From Candidatus Aenigmatarchaeota archaeon (GTDB lineage Archaea > Aenigmatarchaeota > Aenigmatarchaeia > CG10238-14 > SpSt-28), in the NCBI GenBank assembly GCA_018920305.1, contig JAHLMO010000004.1:1-41086 (forward strand): DNA of 41,086 bases, read 5' to 3'. How positions within the stretch are numbered: the stretch's first letter is position 1; the number at the start of each line of letters is the position of its first letter. The position numbers and the translations under genes were made by a program. The notes under the pieces were generated by a model, which saw nothing but the letters and a program-made list of their open reading frames with translations, was not told the origin of the DNA and made no database searches. Shown here piece after piece: positions 9,774 through 19,980 of the stretch.

Positions 9774-11263
9774 ATTAGCTTAAAGTATATTTTTCGAATA
9801 TACTTTATTGCACATTTTCTCATATCTACTAACTTTTCGCTTTTTAAACAATTAATTAATAATTTTTTCCATTTTGTTTTATCTTTATAAATTTCTACTA
9901 TATGTTTAAATTTGCTTAGAAATGCATAACCTTTGAATTCATTATACTCATCTTCCCAAACTAAGAAAGCATTTCCTTCTAAACTAACATCATCGAATTC
10001 TTTTAAAACCTCATCTAATCCACCAGTTTTTGTTCCTAAGGTTGGAGTAGCATTTACTAGTGCCATCATGTATCCAGTACCACAAGGCTCTTTATTTGGT
10101 AATGAAGGATATAAAAGCAAATCGCTTCCAGCATACATTAATTTCGCTAATTCTTCATTGAATCCAAAAATGAAAACAAACTCATTATATTTTTGGTGTA
10201 ATTCTCTAAACTTATCAGCTATATATTTTCCATATCCATCATTTGGGTGATGTTTTCCCAAAACTATAAATTGCGCTCCTAAATTAATCATTTCTGGAAT
10301 AATTGGTATAGTTTCTTCAAAACCTTTTTGATGCGAAATTCTTCTTGGTATTGAAATTATAATTTTATTTATGTCTAATTCTTTACCAGTAATTTCTTTA
10401 ATTTTTCTAATTAATTCTTCCTTTTTCTTTCTTTTTATATCTAATATATTTTTATAGTTTGAATTTCTATAATCTTTATCTTGCCAAAATTCTACATCAA
10501 TTCCATTAACTATTCCAAAAACATTTTTTTGATTAAAAATTTCCTTTAATCCTTCTCCATATACTTTTAGAGTAACTTCATAATCTTTACTAACAGTATT
10601 TACTATATCACTTAATTTAACTCCACAATACAATAAATTTATTTTATTATCATAAACCAAATCTTTGTGATTATTATCGCTAATTTCATTTAATCTTGAA
10701 ATATCATAAATTTGCTGATAAGCAGTTCCAGCGTTATGAATAGTAAAAACAAATTTTACTGTGGAAAATTCATAATAATGAATGCTATTTTTTGCATAAA
10801 AAGCTACTAAGCTTGTTAATGCATCGTTAAGATGAATTATATCTGGAATAATTTTTAAATATCTTAATAATTCTAATGTTCCTTTTCCTAAAAATATTGC
10901 ATATTTTAGCAAATCTCCATAGTATAATGAAGTACAAATTTCTTCGTTGTATAGAAAGTAAAAATCGATATCATATTTATTAACTTTATAGATTTTTGTT
11001 TTATAAATTTTTTCTATAGGAATTTCTATTTCTCCAATTAATTCTAAATTTAAATCAGAATAATCTATTTCTTCAATTTGATTATAATCATTAATCCTAT
11101 ATTTGTATAGTGTAGATATAGTAATAACGTTTAGTCCTAATTCTTTCAAAGATTTTACTAGCTCTTCTGCAACTTGACCAAGACCACCAGCTCTATTTTT
11201 AAAAGTTTTTAATTCTGGAGTTACGAATACAATTTTTTTAGTAATAGGGAAAGAATATCCCAT
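9770..11263 (-). CDS. Glycogen/starch synthase (GT5, GlgA-like)
   Basis: FVTPELKTFKNRAGGLGQVAEELVKSLKELG, FTIHNAGTAYQ, IVNGIDVEFW, PRRISHQKGFEETIPII, GTGYMMALVNATPTLGTKTGGLDEV. Confidence 0.8.
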   Translation of the reverse strand: MGYSFPITKKIVFVTPELKTFKNRAGGLGQVAEELVKSLKELGLNVITISTLYKYRINDYNQIEEIDYSDLNLELIGEIEIPIEKIYKTKIYKVNKYDIDFYFLYNEEICTSLYYGDLLKYAIFLGKGTLELLRYLKIIPDIIHLNDALTSLVAFYAKNSIHYYEFSTVKFVFTIHNAGTAYQQIYDISRLNEISDNNHKDLVYDNKINLLYCGVKLSDIVNTVSKDYEVTLKVYGEGLKEIFNQKNVFGIVNGIDVEFWQDKDYRNSNYKNILDIKRKKKEELIRKIKEITGKELDINKIIISIPRRISHQKGFEETIPIIPEMINLGAQFIVLGKHHPNDGYGKYIADKFRELHQKYNEFVFIFGFNEELAKLMYAGSDLLLYPSLPNKEPCGTGYMMALVNATPTLGTKTGGLDEVLKEFDDVSLEGNAFLVWEDEYNEFKGYAFLSKFKHIVEIYKDKTKWKKLLINCLKSEKLVDMRKCAIKYIRKIYFKLI

Positions 11264-11302
11264 ATAATATAATTAAATAACATTACTATAAAATAAATCT
11301 TT

Positions 11303-11821
11303 ATGAAAATTAAATTGAAGGAAATAATTGAAATAGTATTAATTTTTGTTTTAGTACTTCTTGTATATAGAGTTCTTTTAGTCTGGTTATTTAAAAATCC
11401 ATATCCAATGGTAGTTGTTGTTAGTGGATCTATGAGGCATGATATAAATTTAGAAGAAAAACATTTTAGATATTTAGAAGAAAGATTCGGATATAATAGA
11501 AGTTTTATTAAATCGTGGCCAATAAAAAATGGATTTGGAGAGGGAGATGTATTAGTTGTAATTAAATATGATAATTATAATATTGGTGATGTTGTAGTTT
11601 TTAGGAATAAATGCCATAATATTCCAATTTCACATAGAATTATAGCAATTAATGAAGATGGAACATTCCAAACAAAAGGTGATAATAATTTTGGTCAAAA
11701 CATTTCACCTTGCTACGATGAAAGAAAAATTTCTAAAGATGATATATATGGAAAAGTAGTCTTAGTAATTCCTAAAATAGGATTAATAAGATATGCATTT
11801 TATAAAATTTTTGGATTTTAA
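11303..11821 (+). CDS. Signal peptidase I, S26B (Sec11-like)
   Basis: N-terminal TM, VVVSGSMRHD (Ser), DVVVFRN, ISHRIIAI (His), TKGDNN. Confidence 0.88.
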   Translation: MKIKLKEIIEIVLIFVLVLLVYRVLLVWLFKNPYPMVVVVSGSMRHDINLEEKHFRYLEERFGYNRSFIKSWPIKNGFGEGDVLVVIKYDNYNIGDVVVFRNKCHNIPISHRIIAINEDGTFQTKGDNNFGQNISPCYDERKISKDDIYGKVVLVIPKIGLIRYAFYKIFGF

Positions 11822-12321
11822 ATTAGACTCTTCCTTTTTTGTAATTCTCTTACTATAAAAGAGTAGACAGTTGAGTGCATTCTTCCCTCTAGTATTAACT
11901 CTATAGCCCTTCTTACTAAATCATAATTTTCTTCGCTAGATATTATGCCAATAGCATTTCTTTTGATAATAATCTTTGATTTTGTCAATTCTTCTATATT
12001 TCTTTTTGCCTTTCCTTCTTTTCCAATTACTCTTCCTTTAAGTTCTTTTAATCTATTTCTATTGTTTCTATTTCTTATAAAATTCTTTATTTCAATTATT
12101 TGAAAACGAAAATTATCATTAAAAAGTTTTCTACATTCTTCTTCGCTAAAACCAAAAATATATGCATCTATAATTTCTTTTGCCTTTAAAAGTTTATATC
12201 CATCTTCACTTTCAATATTTAATGAATTAGCATCTTTATATATTTTTACATCTAAATTTTTCTCTATTTCTTCCAAAAATTTATCATCTATTTCTTTTTG
12301 TAAAAATATTTCTGTTTTCAT
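11818..12321 (-). CDS. KH-domain RNA-binding protein (archaeal Dim2/Pno1-like)
   Basis: RVIGKEGKAKRNIEELTKSKIIIKRNAIGIIS; C-terminal ILEGRMHSTVYSFI. Confidence 0.78.
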   Translation of the reverse strand: MKTEIFLQKEIDDKFLEEIEKNLDVKIYKDANSLNIESEDGYKLLKAKEIIDAYIFGFSEEECRKLFNDNFRFQIIEIKNFIRNRNNRNRLKELKGRVIGKEGKAKRNIEELTKSKIIIKRNAIGIISSEENYDLVRRAIELILEGRMHSTVYSFIVRELQKRKSLI

Positions 12322-12328
12322 ATATATT

Positions 12329-13756
12329 TTATATTTTTATTCTAAATTCGCTTTTATCTTTTTTATCAAAAACTTCTATTCCATATTCATTTAATAAACT
12401 TCTTATTTTATCAGAATACTTATATAATCCTTCTTTTCTCATCTCATCTCTTATTTCTAATAATTTTTTGATAAAACTTTCATCTAATTTACTTTCTCTC
12501 TTAGTATAAAATAAACCTAAAATTTTATTTCCTAACTCAAAAAATATTTGATAAACATTTTCCGCTTCTTTTTTTCCTATACTTTCTATATTTGATAAAA
12601 TTAGATCGCTCATTTCTAAATATTTAGATAGTGCTAATGGAAAATTTAAATCATCCGCCAATGCTTCTAAAAATTCTGTTTTTAATTTTTCTACTTTCTC
12701 TAAAATTATATTAGTATCTTCTTCTTTATTAACTTTTTTTAAGTAATCTAAAGTTCTATATAGTTTATCTAAAATTTCTTTACATTCATTTATGGCTTTT
12801 TCATTATAATCTAATTCGCTTCTATAATGAGCTCTTAAAACAAAAATTCTTAAAATTTCTGGATTATATTTTGAAAGAAAATCTTTTAAAGTTATGAAGT
12901 TTCCTTTTGATTTACTCATTTTTTCTCCGTTAACAGTTAAAAAATTAACATGTATCCAATATTTTGCAAATTGCTTTTTTGTTATAGCTTCTGTTTGTGC
13001 AATCTCGTTTTCGTGATGTGGAAAAATTAAATCCATTCCACCACCATGTATATCTATTTGTTCTCCTAAATGTTTCAAATTCATTATACTACATTCTATA
13101 TGCCAACCAGGAAATCCTTTACCATATTTAGAATTCCACTGTAAAGGATAATTCTCATCTTTAACAAATTTCCATAATGCAAAATCAGCAGGATTCTTTT
13201 TAGTTATATCTGGTTCAACTCTATGTTTTATTAATTCTTCTCTTTTTATTCCACTTAATTTTCCATAATTTTCGAATTTTGAAACATCATAATAAATTCC
13301 AGTTTCAGTAATATATGCATATCCGTTTTCAATTAATTTATCTATAAATTCTAAAATTTCTGGAATTAATTGAGAAGGTCTTGGTTGAATATTAGGTCTT
13401 CTAATGTTTAGTAAATCCATCGCTTTAAAGAATTCAAACATGTATTTATCAACTATTTCCCAAGGACTTAATTTTTCTTTTTTTGCCTCTAATATAATTT
13501 TATCCTCTCCTTCTAAAATTTCTCCACTTAAATGACCAACATCTGTAATATTTCTTACATATTTAACCTTATAACCCAAATATTCTAAAAATCTTATTAA
13601 AATATCAAAAGTTATAAATACTCTAGCATGTCCTAAATGAGAATGAGAGTAAACAGTAGGACCACAAACATATATTTTTACTAGATTATCTTCTAATGGT
13701 TTGAAAATTTCTTTTCTTTTAGTTAAAGTATTATAAAGCTTAATCTCAATTTTCAT
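12329..13756 (-). CDS. cysS: Cysteinyl-tRNA synthetase
   Basis: YVCGPTVYSHSHLGHARVFITFDIL, GWHIECSIM, HGGGMDLIFPHHENEIAQTEA, KMSKSKGN. Confidence 0.97.
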   Translation of the reverse strand: MKIEIKLYNTLTKRKEIFKPLEDNLVKIYVCGPTVYSHSHLGHARVFITFDILIRFLEYLGYKVKYVRNITDVGHLSGEILEGEDKIILEAKKEKLSPWEIVDKYMFEFFKAMDLLNIRRPNIQPRPSQLIPEILEFIDKLIENGYAYITETGIYYDVSKFENYGKLSGIKREELIKHRVEPDITKKNPADFALWKFVKDENYPLQWNSKYGKGFPGWHIECSIMNLKHLGEQIDIHGGGMDLIFPHHENEIAQTEAITKKQFAKYWIHVNFLTVNGEKMSKSKGNFITLKDFLSKYNPEILRIFVLRAHYRSELDYNEKAINECKEILDKLYRTLDYLKKVNKEEDTNIILEKVEKLKTEFLEALADDLNFPLALSKYLEMSDLILSNIESIGKKEAENVYQIFFELGNKILGLFYTKRESKLDESFIKKLLEIRDEMRKEGLYKYSDKIRSLLNEYGIEVFDKKDKSEFRIKI

Positions 13757-13804
13757 AAAAATTAATTAAAACCAAATCTTAAAAAAAATAAAAATAAGAT
13801 TTGC

Positions 13805-14095
13805 TTACTTTGCTAATACAATTTCTATCGTTGAAACATTTACTTTTTTTCCTGTTTGTGGATTTTCTTTTTCTTCGCTATCTATTGTTATGCTTTTTAT
13901 TTGAGCTTCTTTTACATATTTCTTTCTTACTATATTTGCTACATCTACAGCTCTACTTATTGCTCTACCTCTTGCTCTTATTCTTACTTCTTTTTGTCCT
14001 GCACCAAACTGAGTTATCACTGCTAAGATATAGCTCATTATTGGTTTCTTTCCTATTAGTATTACATTATCATTTTCTTTCTTTACTTCTGTCAT
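13805..14095 (-). CDS. albA: Alba chromatin/nucleic-acid binding protein
   Basis: [51 protein letters not shown]. Confidence 0.95.
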   Translation of the reverse strand: MTEVKKENDNVILIGKKPIMSYILAVITQFGAGQKEVRIRARGRAISRAVDVANIVRKKYVKEAQIKSITIDSEEKENPQTGKKVNVSTIEIVLAK

Positions 14096-14129
14096 TTTAA
14101 ATAAATTAATCTTAAAAAATAAATTTATT

Positions 14130-14435
14130 ATGCTCTTTCAAGATATTATATTTGAATTTGTTTTGCCGTTTTTTTTATTTTTTCTAATTACTCTTTCTCT
14201 ATTGAGAAAATCTCAAATATTTAAAGATTATACAATAGAATTTGGAATTTCTATTATTATTTCTCTCTTAGGAAGTTATTGGCTATATATTAATAAACTT
14301 AGTAGTATAATAATATCTTCTTCAGGTATAGTTATTTTTATAATATTTGTATTAGTTATTTTGGTTTCTATAGCACTTAAAGGTTATAAAAAAATAGAAA
14401 AAAGCTATGAAGAAATTAAAAAAGAAAAGAAATGA
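14130..14435 (+). CDS. Small membrane protein, unknown
   Basis: 101-aa ORF with three hydrophobic segments; ATGA overlap with next ORF. Confidence 0.5.
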   Translation: MLFQDIIFEFVLPFFLFFLITLSLLRKSQIFKDYTIEFGISIIISLLGSYWLYINKLSSIIISSSGIVIFIIFVLVILVSIALKGYKKIEKSYEEIKKEKK

Positions 14436-14707
14436 TCGAAACTGTAATTTTTGGAATATTAATATTTTTTCTAACTTTTTTAATAGTTTTTGGAATTTTA
14501 AATAGGCTAAATATTTTTAATTCAAAATTCATTAATTATATTATTTCTTTATCAGTAGCCTTTTATTCATTATTAACTTTAAATTATCTAAATCTTTTTT
14601 CCTCTTTTCTCTCTTTCTTATTATTATCTTTATTATTCATATTATTTATATCAATAGTACTAATAGGGTTTTCTATTATCAGAAAAATTTATAAAAAGAA
14701 TACCTAA
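14432..14707 (+). CDS. Small membrane protein, unknown
   Basis: 91-aa hydrophobic ORF overlapping the previous one by 4 nt. Confidence 0.5.
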   Translation: MIETVIFGILIFFLTFLIVFGILNRLNIFNSKFINYIISLSVAFYSLLTLNYLNLFSSFLSFLLLSLLFILFISIVLIGFSIIRKIYKKNT

Positions 14708-14716
14708 TTTTATTTT

Positions 14717-15364
14717 ATGCCTACCTTAAGAAGTGGTGCTGTTATAGTTGGAGCATATGCAAAAAAAATAAGAAAAACTCTATTTGCTCAACTAAAAGAT
14801 AAGGTAAAATCAAGAGAAATAAGTTCTCAAGAGATAGCAAGAGCAAGCGGAGAAATAAATAAAATGCTATATATTTTATTTGTAGAAAAGTTAAGATTAG
14901 ATAAGGGAGATACTGTAAGAATATCTATAGATTATGATTTAGTAAATAATCAAATTGTTTGGAATTATGATACATTAAAGGTTGAAGCATATAGAAAAGT
15001 TCCAGAAGATGATATAAATAGATATTTAGAAGAAATTAAAAAGGGATTAGAGAAAATATCTCAGCTAAATATTGAAGAATATAACGTAGTTAAGGCAAGG
15101 GAAACAAGATTGGGTGATGTAATTTTTGATATTAAAAAAGGTAAAGAGGTTGTTGGAATACTGATTGCAACTCAAATAGATGAAGATGTAATTGTAAGGG
15201 GCGCTATTAAAGAACCACCCTTTTTAATTACAAAATCAAAATTAAAATTCGAAGAAAGTGTGGAAAATACTGTAATTAAAAATTTTACAAGTTTGTTAAG
15301 AAAAGCAACACCTACTAGCGAAGAAGAAGCAGAAAAAACAATAAAAGAAATAAGAGAACTTTAA
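14717..15364 (+). CDS. Conserved archaeal protein, DUF2258 / ThermoDBP-related-like
   Basis: MPTLRSGAVIVGAYAKKIRKTLFAQLKD...SREISSQEIARASGEINKMLYILFVEKLRLDKGDTVRISIDY; family name from memory. Confidence 0.5.
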   Translation: MPTLRSGAVIVGAYAKKIRKTLFAQLKDKVKSREISSQEIARASGEINKMLYILFVEKLRLDKGDTVRISIDYDLVNNQIVWNYDTLKVEAYRKVPEDDINRYLEEIKKGLEKISQLNIEEYNVVKARETRLGDVIFDIKKGKEVVGILIATQIDEDVIVRGAIKEPPFLITKSKLKFEESVENTVIKNFTSLLRKATPTSEEEAEKTIKEIREL

Positions 15365-15945
15365 TGAAATATCCTTTAAATTTTTTTGTTGAATTTCAAA
15401 AACTTATTTCTAAAAATGTTACTATTGAAGGTTTTGATTTTGATAAGATAAAGAAAATAGGTTTCTTAGATTGTGGATATAAAAAAGAAAAGATAAAATG
15501 CGTATGTGTTATTTATAATAAACAGAGAAATGAAATTGAAAAGATAGATGAAATAATTGATAAGGCAATTTTTCCATATGTTCCTACCTTTTTATTTTTA
15601 AGAGAGGCACCATATATGATTGAATTAATAGAGAAAAATTCAGCAGATTTGTATGTTATAGATGGTCATGGATTGTCTCATCCGAGAAAAGCTGGAATAG
15701 CTACAGTAATAGGAGTTTTAAAAGAAATTTCTACAATAGGCATTGCAAAAAATTTTTTGTATGGAAAAATTGAAGATAATAAAATTTTTGTTGATGGAAT
15801 TCAAGTAGGAATAAAATTTAAAGAATATTATATAAGCATAGGTAATAAAGTTAATATTGAAACGTTAGAAAAGTTTATTAAATTTTTTAATTATGAATAT
15901 CCTTGGCCAATGAAAGAAGCAGATAAAATATCAAAAATTATATAA
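15364..15945 (+). CDS. nfi: Endonuclease V
   Basis: DCGYKKEKI, YVPTFLFLREAPYMIELIEK, VIDGHGLSHPRKAGIATVIGVL. Confidence 0.92.
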   Translation: MKYPLNFFVEFQKLISKNVTIEGFDFDKIKKIGFLDCGYKKEKIKCVCVIYNKQRNEIEKIDEIIDKAIFPYVPTFLFLREAPYMIELIEKNSADLYVIDGHGLSHPRKAGIATVIGVLKEISTIGIAKNFLYGKIEDNKIFVDGIQVGIKFKEYYISIGNKVNIETLEKFIKFFNYEYPWPMKEADKISKII

Positions 15946-17212
15946 TTTCTCCTACTAAAAAATTAGAATAAATGTTAGTAACTTTTACATTAGTAAAGTC
16001 TCCAAAATTTGCATTTTTTAAAAATATTGGTTTATAATAAATATTTCTTGCAATGTATCCATCTTCTATTTTTTCATCTACTAAAACTTCTCCTTTCCAA
16101 TTTAACCACTTTTTATTATTTTCTAAAGTAATTTCCCTAATTAAGTTATGCAAAATTTTAGACCTTTCATCTATTATTTTTGAATGTAATTGTTTTAATT
16201 TAGCTGCATATGTATTTGGTCTTGGAGAAAATTTTGATAGATTAACTACATCTGGTTTTAATTCTTTTATTAATTCTATTGTTAATTCAAAATCTTTTTC
16301 TGTTTCTGTAGGATATCCTACAATAATATCTGTTGCTATAGTTATATCCTTTATTTTACTTCTAAAAATATTTATCCAATCCAAAAATTCTTCTACTGTA
16401 TATCCTCTTCTCATATCATTTAAAACTTTATTAGATCCACTTTGTACTGGAACATGCAAGAATTTAAATATTTTTTCATTTTTAAATAATTCTGCTAATT
16501 TTTCAACTTCTAATTTTTTAAAATGTAAAGGATTCATCATACCTACTCTAATCCAAAATTTACCTTCTATTTCTATTAAACTTTCCAAGAGATCTATTAA
16601 ATTTGTTCCAATATCTTTTCCATATGCAGAATTATCTTGAGATGTTAGCCATATTTCTTTTGCATTGTTCTTTATGGCATTTATAACTTTTTCCTTTATA
16701 TCGCTTATTCTATAACTTTTTAAATTTCCTCTTGCTAATTTTGTTTCACAAAATGTACAAAAAGATAAGCATCCGCTTGCTATCTGAACTATTTCAATAA
16801 TTGGGTTAAATCTTATTGATGGTAATTTCGCTTTATTGGAATTTCCATTTAATTCTACTCTTTTTATTCCTATCAAAGAATCTTTTACAACTTCAACAAT
16901 TTTATCTATAGAATTTGGAGATATTAAACTAGCTTTTGAATTTATTTTTTCAACTCTTTCTTTTTCAGCTTTTGCCATACAACCAGCAACTATTAATGGT
17001 TTATTAAGGGAAGATAAATATCTAATTCTTTGTACCATTCTACTGGCTGTTGCTTGTTTTACTACACAAGTATTAATTATATTTATATCTGCTTTCTTTG
17101 GATCATTAACTAACTCAAATTCATTATTTAGCAACAGAGCTATAATAATTTCGCTATCATTCTTATTAGCTGCACATCCATAAGTTTCTATGTAAAACTT
17201 ATATCTTTGCAT
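15938..17212 (-). CDS. Radical SAM methylthiotransferase (archaeal MiaB/MtaB-like, t6A methylthiolation)
   Basis: YIETYGCAANKNDSEI, CLSFCTFCETKLARG, VPVQSGSNKVLNDMRRGYT, TDIIVGYPTET. Confidence 0.93.
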   Translation of the reverse strand: MQRYKFYIETYGCAANKNDSEIIIALLLNNEFELVNDPKKADINIINTCVVKQATASRMVQRIRYLSSLNKPLIVAGCMAKAEKERVEKINSKASLISPNSIDKIVEVVKDSLIGIKRVELNGNSNKAKLPSIRFNPIIEIVQIASGCLSFCTFCETKLARGNLKSYRISDIKEKVINAIKNNAKEIWLTSQDNSAYGKDIGTNLIDLLESLIEIEGKFWIRVGMMNPLHFKKLEVEKLAELFKNEKIFKFLHVPVQSGSNKVLNDMRRGYTVEEFLDWINIFRSKIKDITIATDIIVGYPTETEKDFELTIELIKELKPDVVNLSKFSPRPNTYAAKLKQLHSKIIDERSKILHNLIREITLENNKKWLNWKGEVLVDEKIEDGYIARNIYYKPIFLKNANFGDFTNVKVTNIYSNFLVGEII

Positions 17213-17224
17213 AATTTGATTTTT

Positions 17225-18568
17225 ATGTATAATTCTATTTTAGTTGGTGTAGATGAAATTTGGTTAAAATCAGAAGTAAAAAGAAAAAAATTAATGAAAA
17301 TTTTGTTAGAAGATATAAAAAAGAGAATTAATACAGAAAAAATTATAGAAAAGAGAGGAAGAATTATAATAGATGAATATAATGATGAATATCTAGAAAA
17401 ATTAAAAAAAGTTTTTGGAATTAAAGTAATCTATCCAGCTATTAAGGTAAAATCTGATATAGATGAAATATCTAAAGCAGCTTTAATTTTGCTAGAAAAT
17501 TCAAATTTAAGTTTTAAAGTAAAGACTAAAAGAGTTTATAAAGGATTTTCAAAAAATTCTTTAGAAGTAAATAGGGAAGTTGGAGATTTTATAGTTAAAA
17601 ATAAGAATTTAAAAGTTGATTTAAAGAAGCCAGAAAAAATAATTTATGTAGAAATTCATAAAAAATTTTCTTTTGTTAGCGATAAAAAAATTAAATGCTT
17701 AGGTGGTTTACCTATTGGAAGTGAGGGGAAAGCAATAATGTTATTCTCTGGTGGAATTGATTCTATGGTAGCTTCAATATTAATAGGTAAAAGAGGAATA
17801 AATTTAGATTTTTTATTCATTAATTTAGGCGGTAATGTAATGGAATATTTTATAGTAAGGGCTTTTGAAAAAATAAAAGAATATTTTCCTTATTCTAAAC
17901 TTTTTATATTAGATTTTGATTTTGAAAATTTTTTTAAAATAAGAGAAGGTTATAGACAAATTTGTTTTAAATATTTAATTTATAAAGTTGCTGAGGAATT
18001 TTCAAAATTTAATAATTATAAAGCTATAGTTAGCGGAGAGAGTATTGGCCAGGTATCTTCTCAAACTTTTGATTCTTTAATACTATTAGAAAATCAAATT
18101 GAAGTTCCGATATTAAGACCTTTAATTTCATTTAATAAAGATGAAATAGTCGAACTTGGAAAAAAATTTGATTTGCTAGAATTTAGAGCTTCAGAATTAT
18201 GCCAATTAGAAAAACATTCTAATGCACATCCGTCAGAAAATATTTTAAAGGAAGAATTTTCAAAATTGAATATTGATTTTAGAGATTTAATAAAGAATAT
18301 AAGAGAAGCAAAAAAAGAAGAATTGGACTTTTCTGTATTTATAGAGAATTATAATGAAGATTTAGTTGTTGTTGATATAAAAGAAGCTGATAAGTTAAAT
18401 TTTAAAAGTGATAAAGGTTATTTAATAGTTTGTTCTAAGGGAATTTTAGCTTATCATTATGCAAAAAAATTAAGAGAAAAAGGTATAAATGCATATGCTT
18501 TAGATTACAAGACAGCAACAAGATTGGGATATAAAGTTGAACAAATGAGTGTAGAAAATAATAAATAA
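17225..18568 (+). CDS. thiI: ThiI-like tRNA sulfurtransferase with C-terminal rhodanese-like segment
   Basis: PP-loop MLFSGGIDSMVASILI, THUMP-like N-terminus, ASELCQLEKHSNAHP, C-terminal VVVDIKEAD...YLIVCSKGILAYHYAKKLREKGI. Listed ORF starts at 17207. Confidence 0.85.
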   Translation: MYNSILVGVDEIWLKSEVKRKKLMKILLEDIKKRINTEKIIEKRGRIIIDEYNDEYLEKLKKVFGIKVIYPAIKVKSDIDEISKAALILLENSNLSFKVKTKRVYKGFSKNSLEVNREVGDFIVKNKNLKVDLKKPEKIIYVEIHKKFSFVSDKKIKCLGGLPIGSEGKAIMLFSGGIDSMVASILIGKRGINLDFLFINLGGNVMEYFIVRAFEKIKEYFPYSKLFILDFDFENFFKIREGYRQICFKYLIYKVAEEFSKFNNYKAIVSGESIGQVSSQTFDSLILLENQIEVPILRPLISFNKDEIVELGKKFDLLEFRASELCQLEKHSNAHPSENILKEEFSKLNIDFRDLIKNIREAKKEELDFSVFIENYNEDLVVVDIKEADKLNFKSDKGYLIVCSKGILAYHYAKKLREKGINAYALDYKTATRLGYKVEQMSVENNK

Positions 18569-18594
18569 CTTATAAATTTTATATAATATAAATA

Positions 18595-18921
18595 ATGAAC
18601 GAGTTAAAAAACTTAGAAGAGTTTGAAAATGTTTTAAAGGATTCAGAAAAATATGCGATATTAATAGATTTTTATGCAGATTGGTGCATGCCTTGTAAAT
18701 ATGTTGCACCAATATTAGAAAGAATCGAAGAAAAGTATAAAGATAAATTAAAAGTTCTTAAAATTAATGTTGAAGATTTTCCAGAAATAACGATGAAATT
18801 TGGAATTGTAGGTGTTCCAACGATTGTTATAATCAAAAATAGAGAAGAAATAGATAGATTTGTTGGTGCTGCGTCTGAAACTAAAATTATTGAATGGTTA
18901 AAGGAAAATAATATTATCTAG
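18595..18921 (+). CDS. trx: Thioredoxin
   Basis: LIDFYADWCMPCKYVAPILERI, GVPTIVIIKN. Confidence 0.95.
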   Translation: MNELKNLEEFENVLKDSEKYAILIDFYADWCMPCKYVAPILERIEEKYKDKLKVLKINVEDFPEITMKFGIVGVPTIVIIKNREEIDRFVGAASETKIIEWLKENNII

Positions 18922-19951
18922 TTTTTTTAGTAATCCATCTATCTACATATCTTTCTTTATTTTGTAAAACAACTACTCTAGATCTCTTATCTTCATCCAT
19001 ATATTCGAAATTTGGCAAATACTTTAATAATTCAAATGCCCATTCTTTTATTTCTTCGTGAGTTAACATATCTTCTTTTTTCAATCTTTTTGTTGATAAA
19101 CCTAAATGCATATATGATTTTACCTCAACAAAATGCGGATTTCCAATCTTAATTAATTCTGCCCAATTAGGTATTTTTGATTTATCATAATTTAAACTTC
19201 TTATTAATGTTATTCTAATTACTGTTCTACAATTAGCTTTAGATAAAAATTGTAAACTTTTATTCCATCTTTCCCACGCATCTTTGTAGAGAGGAACATT
19301 AACTTTTTTGAAAGTTTCGAAATCAGCTGCATTCATAGATAAATATAATTGCGTAGGTAATGCGTTTTCTTTTTGTAATTTTTCTAACATTTCTGGTTCT
19401 TGACCATTAGTAACTAAAAAAATTGATTTTGTTGAAGGAAGTGATTTTAAATAATTTACTAATTTATCTAGTTTTGGGTACATAGTTGGTTCTCCGCTTA
19501 ACGAAATTGCAAAATGAGATGGCATGCCATTAAAAATTTCTTTAAAAACTTTTTTATCAACTTTTGGATTTCCGCCGAAACCACTTAATAATCTTTTCCA
19601 TTCTTTTATCAAATTTTTTATTATTTCTTTTGGCTCGTCTACTTTATTTTCATCCATTTTTAAGAGTTTATAAAATTCTGTCGCTCTCCAGCAATATATA
19701 CATCTATTTTGACAAAACATTGCAGCAGGACTAAATTGCATACATCTTAGTGTTTCAATTCCATAAAATTTGTTTTTATAGCATCCACTCTCGCCTTCTA
19801 AGGCTTTTTCATGTAGATGACATATTTCGACAGCAGAATGATTGTATACACCATACCCAGCTTTAAGTAATTTTTTCTTCGTGTTTTCATCTATCTTTAT
19901 TTTATCTTCTATTATCTCTATTATCGAGAATTCTTCTTTAGAATTTTCCAT
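18914..19951 (-). CDS. taw1: TYW1/Taw1: tRNA 4-demethylwyosine synthase (radical SAM)
   Basis: CMQFSPAAMFCQNRCIYCWRATEFYK, MPSHFAISLSGEPTMYPKL. Confidence 0.93.
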   Translation of the reverse strand: MENSKEEFSIIEIIEDKIKIDENTKKKLLKAGYGVYNHSAVEICHLHEKALEGESGCYKNKFYGIETLRCMQFSPAAMFCQNRCIYCWRATEFYKLLKMDENKVDEPKEIIKNLIKEWKRLLSGFGGNPKVDKKVFKEIFNGMPSHFAISLSGEPTMYPKLDKLVNYLKSLPSTKSIFLVTNGQEPEMLEKLQKENALPTQLYLSMNAADFETFKKVNVPLYKDAWERWNKSLQFLSKANCRTVIRITLIRSLNYDKSKIPNWAELIKIGNPHFVEVKSYMHLGLSTKRLKKEDMLTHEEIKEWAFELLKYLPNFEYMDEDKRSRVVVLQNKERYVDRWITKKTR

Positions 19952-19980
19952 AAGATATATTTCCCTTCTATGAATTAATT

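Noticed and set aside
9933-10250. ORFs opposite the glycogen synthase, Trm1, UreH and ABC genes (for example 9933-10250, 20534-20773, 22918-23190, 23694-23912, 24643-24867)
   Set aside because: Antisense to genes with recognisable family motifs; no start context or motif of their own.
13801-14100. 99-aa Leu-rich ORF on + strand
   Set aside because: Antisense to alba (13805-14095); composition is the mirror of the real coding strand.
16053-17183. ORFs 16053-16640 and 16836-17183 (+)
   Set aside because: Antisense to the clear methylthiotransferase gene.
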